The notes beneath the pieces are model-generated. The model was given only the letters and a program-made list of their open reading frames with translations, was not told where the DNA came from and searched no databases. A stretch of 54,136 bases of DNA from Bacteroidota bacterium (GTDB lineage Bacteria > Bacteroidota > Bacteroidia > JABEUT01), in contig JABDGY010000010.1 of assembly GCA_013285805.1 (NCBI GenBank), forward strand, positions 1 through 54,136, in the 5' to 3' direction. Below are positions 36,166-45,606 of the stretch, piece by piece (the stretch's first letter is position 1; every line of letters starts with the position of its first letter). Made by a program: the position numbers and the translations under genes.

Positions 36166-38769
36166 ATGATTAATAAGAATTGTTCAATCCTTGTCTTTTT
36201 GTCTATCACTTTACTATCATTTTCATTTGCAACTGCACAGATTGGATGGGTTCAAAAAGCCAATTACGGAGGAATTGCACGAGACGATGTCGGTTTTTTT
36301 GTCATTGGAAACTATGCTTATGCCGGAACCGGATACAATGGTACAAATCTCACCGATTTCTGGAAGTATGACCCATCAACAAATACGTGGAGTGGTGGCA
36401 TAGCGCCATATCCGGGAGCAGGGCAGTATTCCCCAACCTCATTTAGCTATAACGGACTGGGATACTGTGGTTTAGGATTTAATTTCAGTACCTTAGCTAA
36501 TGATTTATGGTGTTATGATCCTACTACTAATACCTGGACGGCAAAGGCATCTCTTCCCGGCCCGGCCCGTTACGATGCCCCCTGTTTTGTTATTGGACAC
36601 AAAGTATGGGTTATTGCAGGTAACAGAGGAGGACCGCCTTACTACCAAGATGTATGGATGTATGACATAAACCAGGACAAATGGACGAAGATGAATAACT
36701 TTCCGGGCGGAAATATATCCAGTTGCCTCACTTTTACAATAGGTAATCACGGATATGCCGGTGCAGGCTGGGATGGAAGTAGTATGCATACAGCCTTCTG
36801 GGAATACGATACCGCATCTGATACTTGGACCTCAATAGCCCCAATACCTGCAAGGGCTGCTGGGCTTGCCGGAATGCCACATTGCTTTGTCATTGGCAGT
36901 AAAGCTTATGCTTGCACAGGCTTGGATGGTACATGGAAATCTATGCCTGTAGGGTTCGTCTACGATACGGTTACTAAAGCATGGTGCTCTTTTAGCCATG
37001 AAGGTATTGCAGCCAGAAGTTATGGTATGGCCTTTGTTCTTAATGGCAAAGGATATATGGGAGTAGGAGTTGATACTACAGGCATTTGGAACGGCCCTTT
37101 CAGAAATGATTTCTGGGAGTACGACCCTAAAAGCACTTTCAAAGTTTCCGATACTAATCTATGTTCCGGTTCAGGCCTGGGCACAGCATTTTCAGGCATC
37201 ACTTCACTCGATTCTTCTGCCAGCCCATTAACATGGAACTGGACGTTTACAGGTGGAACCCCTGGCACTTCGACCTCACAATATCCGAATGTAACTTACA
37301 GCACAGGTGGTTCTTACAATGTAGAAATGATAGTTAGCAGTAGTTGTTCGGGCATGGCTGACACTGTAATAAGAAGCATTACTATAGTTGGTGGCTCCTC
37401 TATACCCATTACACTTACGGGCAACACTAGTATATGTACAGGTCAAGTTGATACTCTTACTGTAGCTGGTGGAGGAACATATACGTGGAGTAACGGAAGT
37501 ACAACTTCTTCAATAATTGTTTCACCTACTTCTAATACTACCTACTCTGTTCAGGTAAATAATGGTGGCTGTAAAAAAGACACCACTCTAACAGTAAATG
37601 TGGGGCCAAAACTTACTATAATAATTTCTGGCACCGACACTGTCTGTGCAGGTAATTCCGTTACACTTTCTGCATCCGGAGGCAAGTCTTATTCATATAC
37701 ATGGAGCAACGGGGCAACTACCTCATCAATAACTATTTCACCTGCAACAACAACTAATTACTCAGTAGCTGTAACTAATGGTATTTGTTCAGGCGATTCA
37801 AACCTTATTGTTGCAATTATACCACCTCCTAAATTAACTGTTTCAGCAACTTCAATCTCTATATGCCAAGGCGATACCAGTACCATAACTGCTTCAGGCG
37901 GAGGCAAGTATCTTTGGAGTAACGGCTCAACCACTTCTTCAATTACTGTAACACCTGAATCCACTACTACTTATACTGTGGTAACCAGTAACGGTTATTG
38001 TTCAACGGACACATCCGTAACTATTACCATTAATAAAAAACCGGTGGCTATAATTACCGGCGGTCATCAGGTGTGTTCAGGAACAAATATTACTCTTACT
38101 GCAAGCGGTGGACAGGATTATGAATGGTTTCCATCAACAGGATTGAGCAGTACTACAGGTAGTACTGTAACAGCTACCCCTAATGTTCCCATAACATATA
38201 CTGTTATCGCTTTAAGCGGTAAGTGTAGCGATACTGCAACTTCAACGCTTACTGTATTGCCTGCACCTTCTGCCACAGTTTGTTGTAATGATACTATTCA
38301 AATGGGCGATACCGTATCTTTATCAGCGGCAATTATTGGAGCAAATGGATTTAACTGGACACCTGATACATACCTTTCCTGCGATACCTGCCCTAATACT
38401 AAAGCTTTTCCTAAATTCACTACGACATATGCTGTAGTTATGAACGATACCGACGGCTGCCAGAAAATAGATTCGGTTGTGATTTTTGTAGAAGGATGTG
38501 GTAATATTTGGATACCTAACGCATTCTCGCCTAATGGCGATGGCCGTAATGATGTATTTGCTCCTAAAGGCGCTTGCATGGTTTCCTATACAATGTACAT
38601 TTTTGACAGATGGGGTAACAAGCTTTACTATACTAATAATAGCCAGCCCTGGAATGGTAAAGTAAATAGCGAGATAGCGCAGGAAGACACCTATGTTTAT
38701 ATGATAACCACTTACGATGGGCTGAAAAAAACACGCACTTTCTGGGGAAGGGTTACCATTGTTAAATAA
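36166..38769 (+). CDS. Kelch-repeat and Ig-like-repeat protein with T9SS type B sorting domain
   Basis: 867 aa; kelch-like units 'NDLWCYDPTTNTWTAKASLPGPARYDAPCFVIGHKVWV'; PKD; Ig-like units; C-term 'IWIPNAFSPNGDGRNDVFAPKGACMVSYTMYIFDRWGNKLYY'. Confidence 0.92.
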   Translation: MINKNCSILVFLSITLLSFSFATAQIGWVQKANYGGIARDDVGFFVIGNYAYAGTGYNGTNLTDFWKYDPSTNTWSGGIAPYPGAGQYSPTSFSYNGLGYCGLGFNFSTLANDLWCYDPTTNTWTAKASLPGPARYDAPCFVIGHKVWVIAGNRGGPPYYQDVWMYDINQDKWTKMNNFPGGNISSCLTFTIGNHGYAGAGWDGSSMHTAFWEYDTASDTWTSIAPIPARAAGLAGMPHCFVIGSKAYACTGLDGTWKSMPVGFVYDTVTKAWCSFSHEGIAARSYGMAFVLNGKGYMGVGVDTTGIWNGPFRNDFWEYDPKSTFKVSDTNLCSGSGLGTAFSGITSLDSSASPLTWNWTFTGGTPGTSTSQYPNVTYSTGGSYNVEMIVSSSCSGMADTVIRSITIVGGSSIPITLTGNTSICTGQVDTLTVAGGGTYTWSNGSTTSSIIVSPTSNTTYSVQVNNGGCKKDTTLTVNVGPKLTIIISGTDTVCAGNSVTLSASGGKSYSYTWSNGATTSSITISPATTTNYSVAVTNGICSGDSNLIVAIIPPPKLTVSATSISICQGDTSTITASGGGKYLWSNGSTTSSITVTPESTTTYTVVTSNGYCSTDTSVTITINKKPVAIITGGHQVCSGTNITLTASGGQDYEWFPSTGLSSTTGSTVTATPNVPITYTVIALSGKCSDTATSTLTVLPAPSATVCCNDTIQMGDTVSLSAAIIGANGFNWTPDTYLSCDTCPNTKAFPKFTTTYAVVMNDTDGCQKIDSVVIFVEGCGNIWIPNAFSPNGDGRNDVFAPKGACMVSYTMYIFDRWGNKLYYTNNSQPWNGKVNSEIAQEDTYVYMITTYDGLKKTRTFWGRVTIVK

Positions 38770-38857
38770 CTATTCAATTTATTCAGTCCTCAAAGCGTAT
38801 TTTTCAATACTATCCATACGCTACAGCCCGTTATTCTATTGTATTAATTTTTCATTG

Positions 38858-38865
38858 TAACTTTG
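38858..38865 (+). promoter_or_regulatory. Putative -7 box TAACTTTG, six nt before ATG 38872
   Basis: TAnnTTTG; TTG at 38839-38841 could be part of the -33. Confidence 0.45.
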
Positions 38866-38871
38866 TAGTCT

Positions 38872-39177
38872 ATGTCAGAGGCATTTAAAAAGCTGAAATT
38901 CGATAATATGTGGATAGGTGTGGCAATAGGTGCCCTAATGCCTGTTGTTATGTACTTTGTAATTTACCTATTCCGCTACAACGGCATGCATATGTGGAGG
39001 TACTTTAAGCTCATTAAAAGCGGTGATTATGGATTTCCTCTATCTACTATCTGTTTGCTACCCGATCTTTGCCTCTTCTTCATATTTTTATGGCTGCATA
39101 GGGAACGTACTTCGCGCGGCATACTGCTTGCCATATTCCCATTCGTAATTTATATGGTCTGGAAATTCTCGTCGTAA
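38872..39177 (+). CDS. Small integral membrane protein (hypothetical)
   Basis: 101 aa, three hydrophobic segments; stop overlaps lpxB start by 1 nt (TAATG). Confidence 0.8.
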   Translation: MSEAFKKLKFDNMWIGVAIGALMPVVMYFVIYLFRYNGMHMWRYFKLIKSGDYGFPLSTICLLPDLCLFFIFLWLHRERTSRGILLAIFPFVIYMVWKFSS

Positions 39178-40322
39178 TGAGGTATTACATTATATCAGGT
39201 GAGGCCTCTGGTGACTTGCATGCGTCGAATCTTGTAAAGCATTTGAAAATAGAAGACCCCGAAGCCATACTGCGTGGCTGGGGTGGCGATCTTATGCAAA
39301 AAGAAGGGGTTGAACTGGTAAAGCACTACCGGGACCTTGCTTTTATGGGCTTTGCTGAAGTGATAAAACACTTACCTACCATCCTTCGTAATATCGATTT
39401 TTGCAAAAAAGACATTGTTTCTTTTAAACCCGATGTACTTATACTTGTTGATTACCCGGGATTCAACCTGCGCATTGCAAAATTTGCAAAGGAAGCTGGA
39501 TTTAAAGTTGTGTATTATGTATCGCCCCAGGTATGGGCTTGGAAATCTTCGCGGGTTAACCTTATAAAGAAGGTAGTAGATAAAATGCTCGTCATATTGC
39601 CATTTGAAAAAGCGTTTTACGATAAGTACGATTATCACGTAGATTTTGTCGGGCACCCTTTATTAGACGTTATAGGTGAGGCCAAGCCTGACAGGGAGGC
39701 TTTTATAAGCACCCACAATATACCCGACAAACCCATTGTGGCCCTTTTACCCGGCAGCCGCAAGCAGGAAATACAAAACATGCTGCCTATTATGGCTGAG
39801 GTAGCAAAAAGCTATTCACACTATCAGTTTGTTATTGCTGCAGCTCCATCCGCCCACGGAGAATGGTACGTAGATTACCTGACTCAGAGTAATATAAGCA
39901 TTGTTTACGATAAGACATATAAACTGCTGCAACACTCGGTAGCTGCTTTGGTTACTTCGGGTACTGCCACGCTTGAAACTGCTTTATGGGGTGTACCGGA
40001 AGCTTTATGTTATCGCGCCAAAGGAATTACAGGTAACATCTCTTACCAGATTGCCAAACGCCTGGTAGGGAAAAAATTAAAGTTTATAGGATTGGTAAAC
40101 CTTATAATGGAAAGAGAAGTGATAAAAGAATTTATTCAGCATGACTTGACCGTAGAAAACCTTTCAGCCGAGTTAAATAAACTGCTAAACGATTCTGCTT
40201 ATACTACCCGCATTAAAGAAGATTATAAAAAATTGCGCGAGAAACTTGGAGGCCCCGGCGCATCAGCTAAAGCGGCGCACATTATTGCACAGCTTATTGC
40301 CCCGTTAAAGAAAACTGCCTGA
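39177..40322 (+). CDS. lpxB: Lipid-A-disaccharide synthase
   Basis: 'YYIISGEASGDLHASNLVKHLK', 'GWGGDLMQKEGVELVKHYRDLAFMGFAEV', 'VDYPGFNLRIAKFAKEAGFKVVYYVSPQVWAWKSSRV', 'LLPGSRKQEI'. Confidence 0.97.
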   Translation: MRYYIISGEASGDLHASNLVKHLKIEDPEAILRGWGGDLMQKEGVELVKHYRDLAFMGFAEVIKHLPTILRNIDFCKKDIVSFKPDVLILVDYPGFNLRIAKFAKEAGFKVVYYVSPQVWAWKSSRVNLIKKVVDKMLVILPFEKAFYDKYDYHVDFVGHPLLDVIGEAKPDREAFISTHNIPDKPIVALLPGSRKQEIQNMLPIMAEVAKSYSHYQFVIAAAPSAHGEWYVDYLTQSNISIVYDKTYKLLQHSVAALVTSGTATLETALWGVPEALCYRAKGITGNISYQIAKRLVGKKLKFIGLVNLIMEREVIKEFIQHDLTVENLSAELNKLLNDSAYTTRIKEDYKKLREKLGGPGASAKAAHIIAQLIAPLKKTA

Positions 40323-41479
40323 TGAAAAAACTTGGGCTACTTGTATCGCTATTAACATTCTCAAGTTTTGCATATTCTGCTACCCTCAGCATTCATATTT
40401 ACAGCGATAAAACATTTTCCGATATTATTATTGCTCCGCTGACAGGCACCTACACACTCGAATGCGATGGCAAGCGAATGGATTCGTGCAGCACTACCAG
40501 TATTTATGAAATTACGGTAGTTGACGATTCTCTTTTGCAGGTAAAAAGCCTTGACCATATAATAGGTAAATACAATCATTTACGTTTCAGAGGCTACGGT
40601 ACAAAAAACCAATTTTTCTCTAAGCCCTCTACGGAAAGTGTGAAGAGATTGTATGACGATGACCTTACTCTTACCGCTGAGCATGGTAATCTTAAGCTAA
40701 TAAATATAGTGGACCTTGAGCATTACGTAGCCGGTGTAGTATATTGCGAAGCAGGCCCAAAGAAACCTGCGGAGTTTTATAAAGTGCAAGCCATTATATG
40801 CCGCACCTATGCGTTGAATGATATTGCTCGCCATATAAGCGATGGTTTTGAACTTTGCGATATGGTTCATTGCCAGGTTTACCAGGGAGTAACGCACAAT
40901 ACAGATATTTTGCAGGCTGTTGAATCTACCAAAGGCATGGTATTGGTAGATGACAACAACCAACTTATTACTGCGGCGTTTCATGCCAACTGCGGCGGGC
41001 AAACGCTCAATTCAGAAGATGTGTGGAACTCTGCCCTTTATTATTTGCGTGGCAAGCAAGACACATTCTGTACTCATCAACCTGCTGCTACATGGGAAAA
41101 GAAAATACCTGCAACGGATTGGAAAAACTATTTGGATAAAAAGGAAAAATACTTGCATACTGATAATCTCCATTCACAAGGTTATTGGGATTCTATCCCC
41201 GATAGTAAGAGAGTATTTCTATATGACAAAGGTTACCTTATTCCTTTAAAAGATATACGTACCGATTGGAACCTGCACTCAACTTATTTCACCATTACAG
41301 ATAACGGAGATTCATTTACACTTAGCGGAAGAGGTTACGGGCACCGTATTGGGCTTTGCCAGGAGGGAGCTATACACATGTCGCAGCTCGGGTATAATTA
41401 CCAGCAAATACTACATTTCTATTATCTTGATGTACAACTAATAGATTATACCTTACTCCCATTCTCCGGTTTTAACTAA
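40322..41479 (+). CDS. SpoIID/LytB domain-containing protein
   Basis: 'IVDLEHYVAGVVYCEAGPKKPAEFYKVQAIICRTYALND', 'THNTDILQAVESTKGMVLVDDNNQLITAAFHANCGGQTLNSEDVW', 'LSGRGYGHRIGLCQEGAIHMSQLGYNYQQILHFYY'. Confidence 0.93.
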   Translation: MKKLGLLVSLLTFSSFAYSATLSIHIYSDKTFSDIIIAPLTGTYTLECDGKRMDSCSTTSIYEITVVDDSLLQVKSLDHIIGKYNHLRFRGYGTKNQFFSKPSTESVKRLYDDDLTLTAEHGNLKLINIVDLEHYVAGVVYCEAGPKKPAEFYKVQAIICRTYALNDIARHISDGFELCDMVHCQVYQGVTHNTDILQAVESTKGMVLVDDNNQLITAAFHANCGGQTLNSEDVWNSALYYLRGKQDTFCTHQPAATWEKKIPATDWKNYLDKKEKYLHTDNLHSQGYWDSIPDSKRVFLYDKGYLIPLKDIRTDWNLHSTYFTITDNGDSFTLSGRGYGHRIGLCQEGAIHMSQLGYNYQQILHFYYLDVQLIDYTLLPFSGFN

Positions 41480-43581
41480 TGGATTTTAAACGCGGGCAAA
41501 TACCACTGGTACGTATACTCCTGCCTTTTGCAACAGGCATTGGTTTTGCTTTATGTTTTACAGGACACTTTGCTTTTATATACGCCACTTCCACACTCTT
41601 TCTCGCTCTGTTTCTTTATACATGGTACGACAGTAAATACACTATTAATTATAGTAAGCGCTGGATTTTCGGGGCATTATTAGCTGCTTTATTATTCTGC
41701 ACAGGCTACTCATTTACTTTTCTTCATGTTCCCGAACAAAAAGTTTCAGACATAAGCAATCATCTTGAAGATACACCGCACTCATTCCTGGTTTCAATAA
41801 TATCGGAACCAGAGGAAAAAGATAAAACCATAAAAACGGTTGCCGAAGTATTAGGCATTGTACATCATGGTAAAGTTGAAAGAACTACCGGCAAGATTAT
41901 GCTCTATTTTATGAAAGATAGCCTTGGAGATACTGTTCGTTATGGAGATATGCTGACTGTCCGCACCCAGCTTTCAGAAGTCAAATCACCTATGAACCCC
42001 GATGAGTTCGACTACAAAAGCTATCTGGCACTACATGGAATTACTTATGAAGGCTTTGTTCCAAAACATTCCTACTCTTATACAGGTAGTAGTGATATTC
42101 CCTGGCTGTTAAGGTTTACAGACAAATGCAGACATAAACTTATTAGTGTAATTAACCAATATGTAAAAGGAGACGAGGCCGCCGTTGGCTCAGCCATATT
42201 ACTTGGTTACCGTGAAGACCTATCCCCCGATGTTGTACACAATTTTGCCGATAGCGGAGCGGTGCATGTAATTTGCGTGGCAGGTCTGCATGTAGGAATT
42301 TTATTTGTCATGCTCAATTTCCTGCTCTCCTTTTTCGATAGGGTTAAACATGGAAAAATAATACGCACCATTCTTTTACTTTTGTTGTTATGGCTCTATG
42401 CTCTATTCACCGGCATGGCGACACCGGTAATGAGAGCCACAATTATGTTCAGCTTTTTACTGGTTGGCAAACAATTTGGCAGATATACCAATTCATTAAA
42501 TACGCTTGCAGCCTCTGCCCTTTTCGTACTTCTTCTAAATCCATTTGCTTTAGCAGACACCGGATTCCAGCTTTCCTATTTATCAGTAGCAGGAATACTA
42601 ATCATCTATCCTTTTCTTAAAAACTTACTATCCTCCCGCTATTTCATAATAGAGAAAACATGGGAATTAACCTGCCTTTCAGCCTCAGCACAAGTGGCTA
42701 TAGCTCCATTATCATTGCTTTACTTCCATCAATTTCCCAATTACTTTATCATTACCAATTTACTCGTGGTACCACTGCTTTCTATCGTAATTTATTCAGG
42801 AGTTTTGTTTCTAATAACCTCACACATTCCTTTTATTGCTACAATCACCACGTTCATATTTCAGAAAAGCCTCTGGTTGATGAACCTTATAATTATCCGT
42901 TCACATAGTCTGCCTTTATATGTCACAAGAGGTGTAAGTATTTCGCCAATAGAGTCTTTTATCATTTATTTATTCATCATTTGGATGATGATATTCTTCT
43001 TCAGCAAGAAGTACAGGGCAATATTCATCTCCTTTTCTTGCCTGACTATTTTAATGGGTATACGAATTTATAAAGACATTATCCATTCAAACCAGCAGAT
43101 GTTTATAGTCTATCATGTATCAAAACATCCTGCTTGCGCTTTTATTTCAGGTAAACAATGTATTATACCATTTAGTGAAATTGATTCATCTGCCTTTACC
43201 TACCATGTACAATATAATCTTTGGGAGCATGGAATTAAAGACACATTAACAATAAATAAAGACACCAATGCAACCATGCTCTCCGGCCATTTAGCAGTAC
43301 ATAATAATTTCATGCAGTTTAACGGAAAGAGGTATGCCTTCATTCGAACTAATGATGATATGCCAGATAGTATGGCGGCAAAACTGAATGTACATTGTGT
43401 AATTGTTTCAGGGGCTTATAACAAAGGCATGGAGGCTTTACAAAATGAGTTTAACTTTGATACACTTATATTTGATTCATCCATTACTCCCGCAAGAGTT
43501 AAGAAATGGAAAAGAGAATGCGCGGAACTGAATATAAAATATTACGATGTGGGCAAAGATGGAGCGTATATTGAAAGTTGA
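41479..43581 (+). CDS. comEC: ComEC/Rec2-type DNA internalisation membrane protein
   Basis: 700 aa; DUF4131-like N-term; 'ILLGYREDLSPDVVHNFADSGAVHVICVAGLHVGILFVMLNFLLSFF', 'ATPVMRATIMFSFLLVGKQF'. Confidence 0.94.
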   Translation: MDFKRGQIPLVRILLPFATGIGFALCFTGHFAFIYATSTLFLALFLYTWYDSKYTINYSKRWIFGALLAALLFCTGYSFTFLHVPEQKVSDISNHLEDTPHSFLVSIISEPEEKDKTIKTVAEVLGIVHHGKVERTTGKIMLYFMKDSLGDTVRYGDMLTVRTQLSEVKSPMNPDEFDYKSYLALHGITYEGFVPKHSYSYTGSSDIPWLLRFTDKCRHKLISVINQYVKGDEAAVGSAILLGYREDLSPDVVHNFADSGAVHVICVAGLHVGILFVMLNFLLSFFDRVKHGKIIRTILLLLLLWLYALFTGMATPVMRATIMFSFLLVGKQFGRYTNSLNTLAASALFVLLLNPFALADTGFQLSYLSVAGILIIYPFLKNLLSSRYFIIEKTWELTCLSASAQVAIAPLSLLYFHQFPNYFIITNLLVVPLLSIVIYSGVLFLITSHIPFIATITTFIFQKSLWLMNLIIIRSHSLPLYVTRGVSISPIESFIIYLFIIWMMIFFFSKKYRAIFISFSCLTILMGIRIYKDIIHSNQQMFIVYHVSKHPACAFISGKQCIIPFSEIDSSAFTYHVQYNLWEHGIKDTLTINKDTNATMLSGHLAVHNNFMQFNGKRYAFIRTNDDMPDSMAAKLNVHCVIVSGAYNKGMEALQNEFNFDTLIFDSSITPARVKKWKRECAELNIKYYDVGKDGAYIES

Positions 43582-43620
43582 GAATGGAGAATGAGAATGA
43601 AAAATTAAGAATAGCATATT

Positions 43621-44046
43621 ATGGATAAAAAAGAATTAGCAAAGAAGGTGGTTGATACCATGTACAACAATGACTATTTCAGTCAGTGGTTGGGTATTGA
43701 GCGTTTAGCAATAGAGGCAGGCCATTGCGTATTACGGATGAAAGTGCGTAAAGAAATGCTCAATGGTTTTGCAATTGCCCATGGAGGAATCACATATTCC
43801 CTTGCCGACAGCGCGCTTGCTTTCGCATCGAATTCACACGGCAGGAAAGCAGTTTCTGTTGAAACATCTATTTCACATACTGAACAATTGTACGAAGGCG
43901 ATGTTATTACCGCTACGGCTGAAGAGACCAAATTATCAAACAAAATTGGTATCTATCATATAACCATCATTAATCAAAAGAATGAAAAAGTAGCTTTCTT
44001 TAAAGGTACAGTTTACCGCACTTCTCAGGAGTGGTTTCCGGCTTAA
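43621..44046 (+). CDS. Hotdog-fold thioesterase (PaaI-like)
   Basis: 'CVLRMKVRKEMLNGFAIAHGGITYSLADSALAFASNSHGRKAVSVETSISH'. Confidence 0.93.
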   Translation: MDKKELAKKVVDTMYNNDYFSQWLGIERLAIEAGHCVLRMKVRKEMLNGFAIAHGGITYSLADSALAFASNSHGRKAVSVETSISHTEQLYEGDVITATAEETKLSNKIGIYHITIINQKNEKVAFFKGTVYRTSQEWFPA

Positions 44047-44149
44047 ATAACCATTACCGTCTTATTTATATCCTGTTAATAATTGTTAAAGTGCAAAAAA
44101 GGTTAACATAAATTAACACCCCCTAAATACCTACCCACCTCTATCTAAA

Positions 44150-44157
44150 TACCTTTG
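44150..44157 (+). promoter_or_regulatory. Putative -7 box TACCTTTG
   Basis: TAnnTTTG, 24 nt before ATG 44182; overlaps the TTG start in the ORF track, so ATG 44182 is preferred. Confidence 0.45.
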
Positions 44158-44181
44158 GTTGAAATTGCCTGCCATAGGAAA

Positions 44182-45126
44182 ATGACTACCAAACTTTGCC
44201 CATATTGTAACAGTGCCCAATCAATACTTATGGGCAATGTCTATTGTTCGCACTCGGGCGACAACATGCACAAACTTGAAAATGGCTCGATGATGATACG
44301 CATGAATAAGCTGGAAGAAACGGCCGAGCACGTTTCAAGGCTTACCATACGCCTCACACTGAATGGCGACCAATTCTACAAAGTAGGTAACCACGACCAC
44401 GTTATAAATGCAAAAAAATACCTGGTAGTGAACCAGGGCCAGCGTTATACAACTTCTTTCGAAGGAACCGATAACCAGGAAATGCTTTTAGTGGCTTTTA
44501 AGCCAGATTTCGTTTCAGAGGTTCTCCACTCCATTGTAACTCAGGACGACAAGTTACTGGACGATCCTTTTAAAGCGGCGGAGCAGCCTATAGCATTTTT
44601 TGAAAAGGCCTATGAAATGGATGAAGAAATACTGAATTCATTTTTATTGTTGCGAAAGCTGATGGACGAGGATTTAAGCTGGAAAAAGGAATATGACCTG
44701 CAAAGTGTTTACTCTTCTTTACTTATAAGGTTACTTGCTGTACATAAAAACCTTAAACCTGAAATTGATAAGATTAACAGTGCCAAGCTTTCTACCCGTA
44801 CCGAGCTTTATCGCCGGTTAAGCATTGCTAAGGATTATATGGATGCTCACCCTGAAAAACGCATTAGTATTGAAGAAGTGGCAAAGATTTCCTTTCTTTC
44901 AACACACCATTTTAAACGGGCCTTTAAAGAATTGTTCGATACTACACCTCACCAATACCATGTAATCAGGAGACTTGAACATTCACGCGTTTTATTACAA
45001 AATGAATCGAACAAAGTAGAAGATGTTTGCAGGAAAGTAGGCTTTGAGAATACCAGCTCCTTCATCCGCCTTTTCCGCGAACATTACGGTTACACTCCCC
45101 GCACACTTCCTTTAAACAGCCTCTGA
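44182..45126 (+). CDS. AraC family transcriptional regulator
   Basis: C-term 'IAKDYMDAHPEKRISIEEVAKISFLSTHHFKRAFKELFDTTPHQYHVIRRLEHSRVLLQNESNKVEDVCRKVGFENTSSFIRLFREHYGYTP'. Confidence 0.95.
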   Translation: MTTKLCPYCNSAQSILMGNVYCSHSGDNMHKLENGSMMIRMNKLEETAEHVSRLTIRLTLNGDQFYKVGNHDHVINAKKYLVVNQGQRYTTSFEGTDNQEMLLVAFKPDFVSEVLHSIVTQDDKLLDDPFKAAEQPIAFFEKAYEMDEEILNSFLLLRKLMDEDLSWKKEYDLQSVYSSLLIRLLAVHKNLKPEIDKINSAKLSTRTELYRRLSIAKDYMDAHPEKRISIEEVAKISFLSTHHFKRAFKELFDTTPHQYHVIRRLEHSRVLLQNESNKVEDVCRKVGFENTSSFIRLFREHYGYTPRTLPLNSL

Positions 45127-45576
45127 TAGCTGCACCTCTTCAGCTTCTTTAATCAAGGGAGTTATAGCCTTACGGCATAAGAATTCAAACAAGTTTACCT
45201 GCATGTGTCTTTTCTCTTCTTCTGTAGGCATAAGCTTTTTAATATCCTGGTACATAAACCATGCAGTTGTATACGATACTCTTATATCGCGTTGCAATTG
45301 CCTTATGGTAAATTTTACTTCAGGATTGCTTACTACTGCAAAGGCATAGAGCCAATCTCTCAGCAATACTTTTGAGCCATGTAAAAATGTACCTGCAGTA
45401 ACTGAAAAGGTACGATGACATGCACTGCAGTGAAAACGATGGTCAACCTGCCTTTTACTTATTTTATCAGAATCGCAATAGGCGCATTTTATTTTATCTC
45501 CCCAACGCAGGCGTTCAAAATAAAGAATGGCGTCAATATTCCCCGGGAACCTGTTTTTAATCTCTGTTGTGCTCAT
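45112..45576 (-). CDS. IS1595-like transposase zinc-ribbon/HTH N-terminal domain protein, no DDE catalytic domain
   Basis: 'RWGDKIKCAYCDSDKISKRQVDHRFHCSACHRTFSVTAGTFLHGSKVLLRDWLYAFAVVSNPEVKFTIRQLQRDIRVSYTTAWFMYQDIKKLM'; 154 aa total. Confidence 0.82.
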   Translation of the reverse strand: MSTTEIKNRFPGNIDAILYFERLRWGDKIKCAYCDSDKISKRQVDHRFHCSACHRTFSVTAGTFLHGSKVLLRDWLYAFAVVSNPEVKFTIRQLQRDIRVSYTTAWFMYQDIKKLMPTEEEKRHMQVNLFEFLCRKAITPLIKEAEEVQLSEAV

Positions 45577-45606
45577 GGTATTGGTTTTATTTATGTTTTC
45601 TAAATC

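Noticed and set aside
45100-45606. Complete IS1595 insertion sequence
   Set aside because: No DDE domain and no terminal inverted repeats visible next to the 154-aa ORF.
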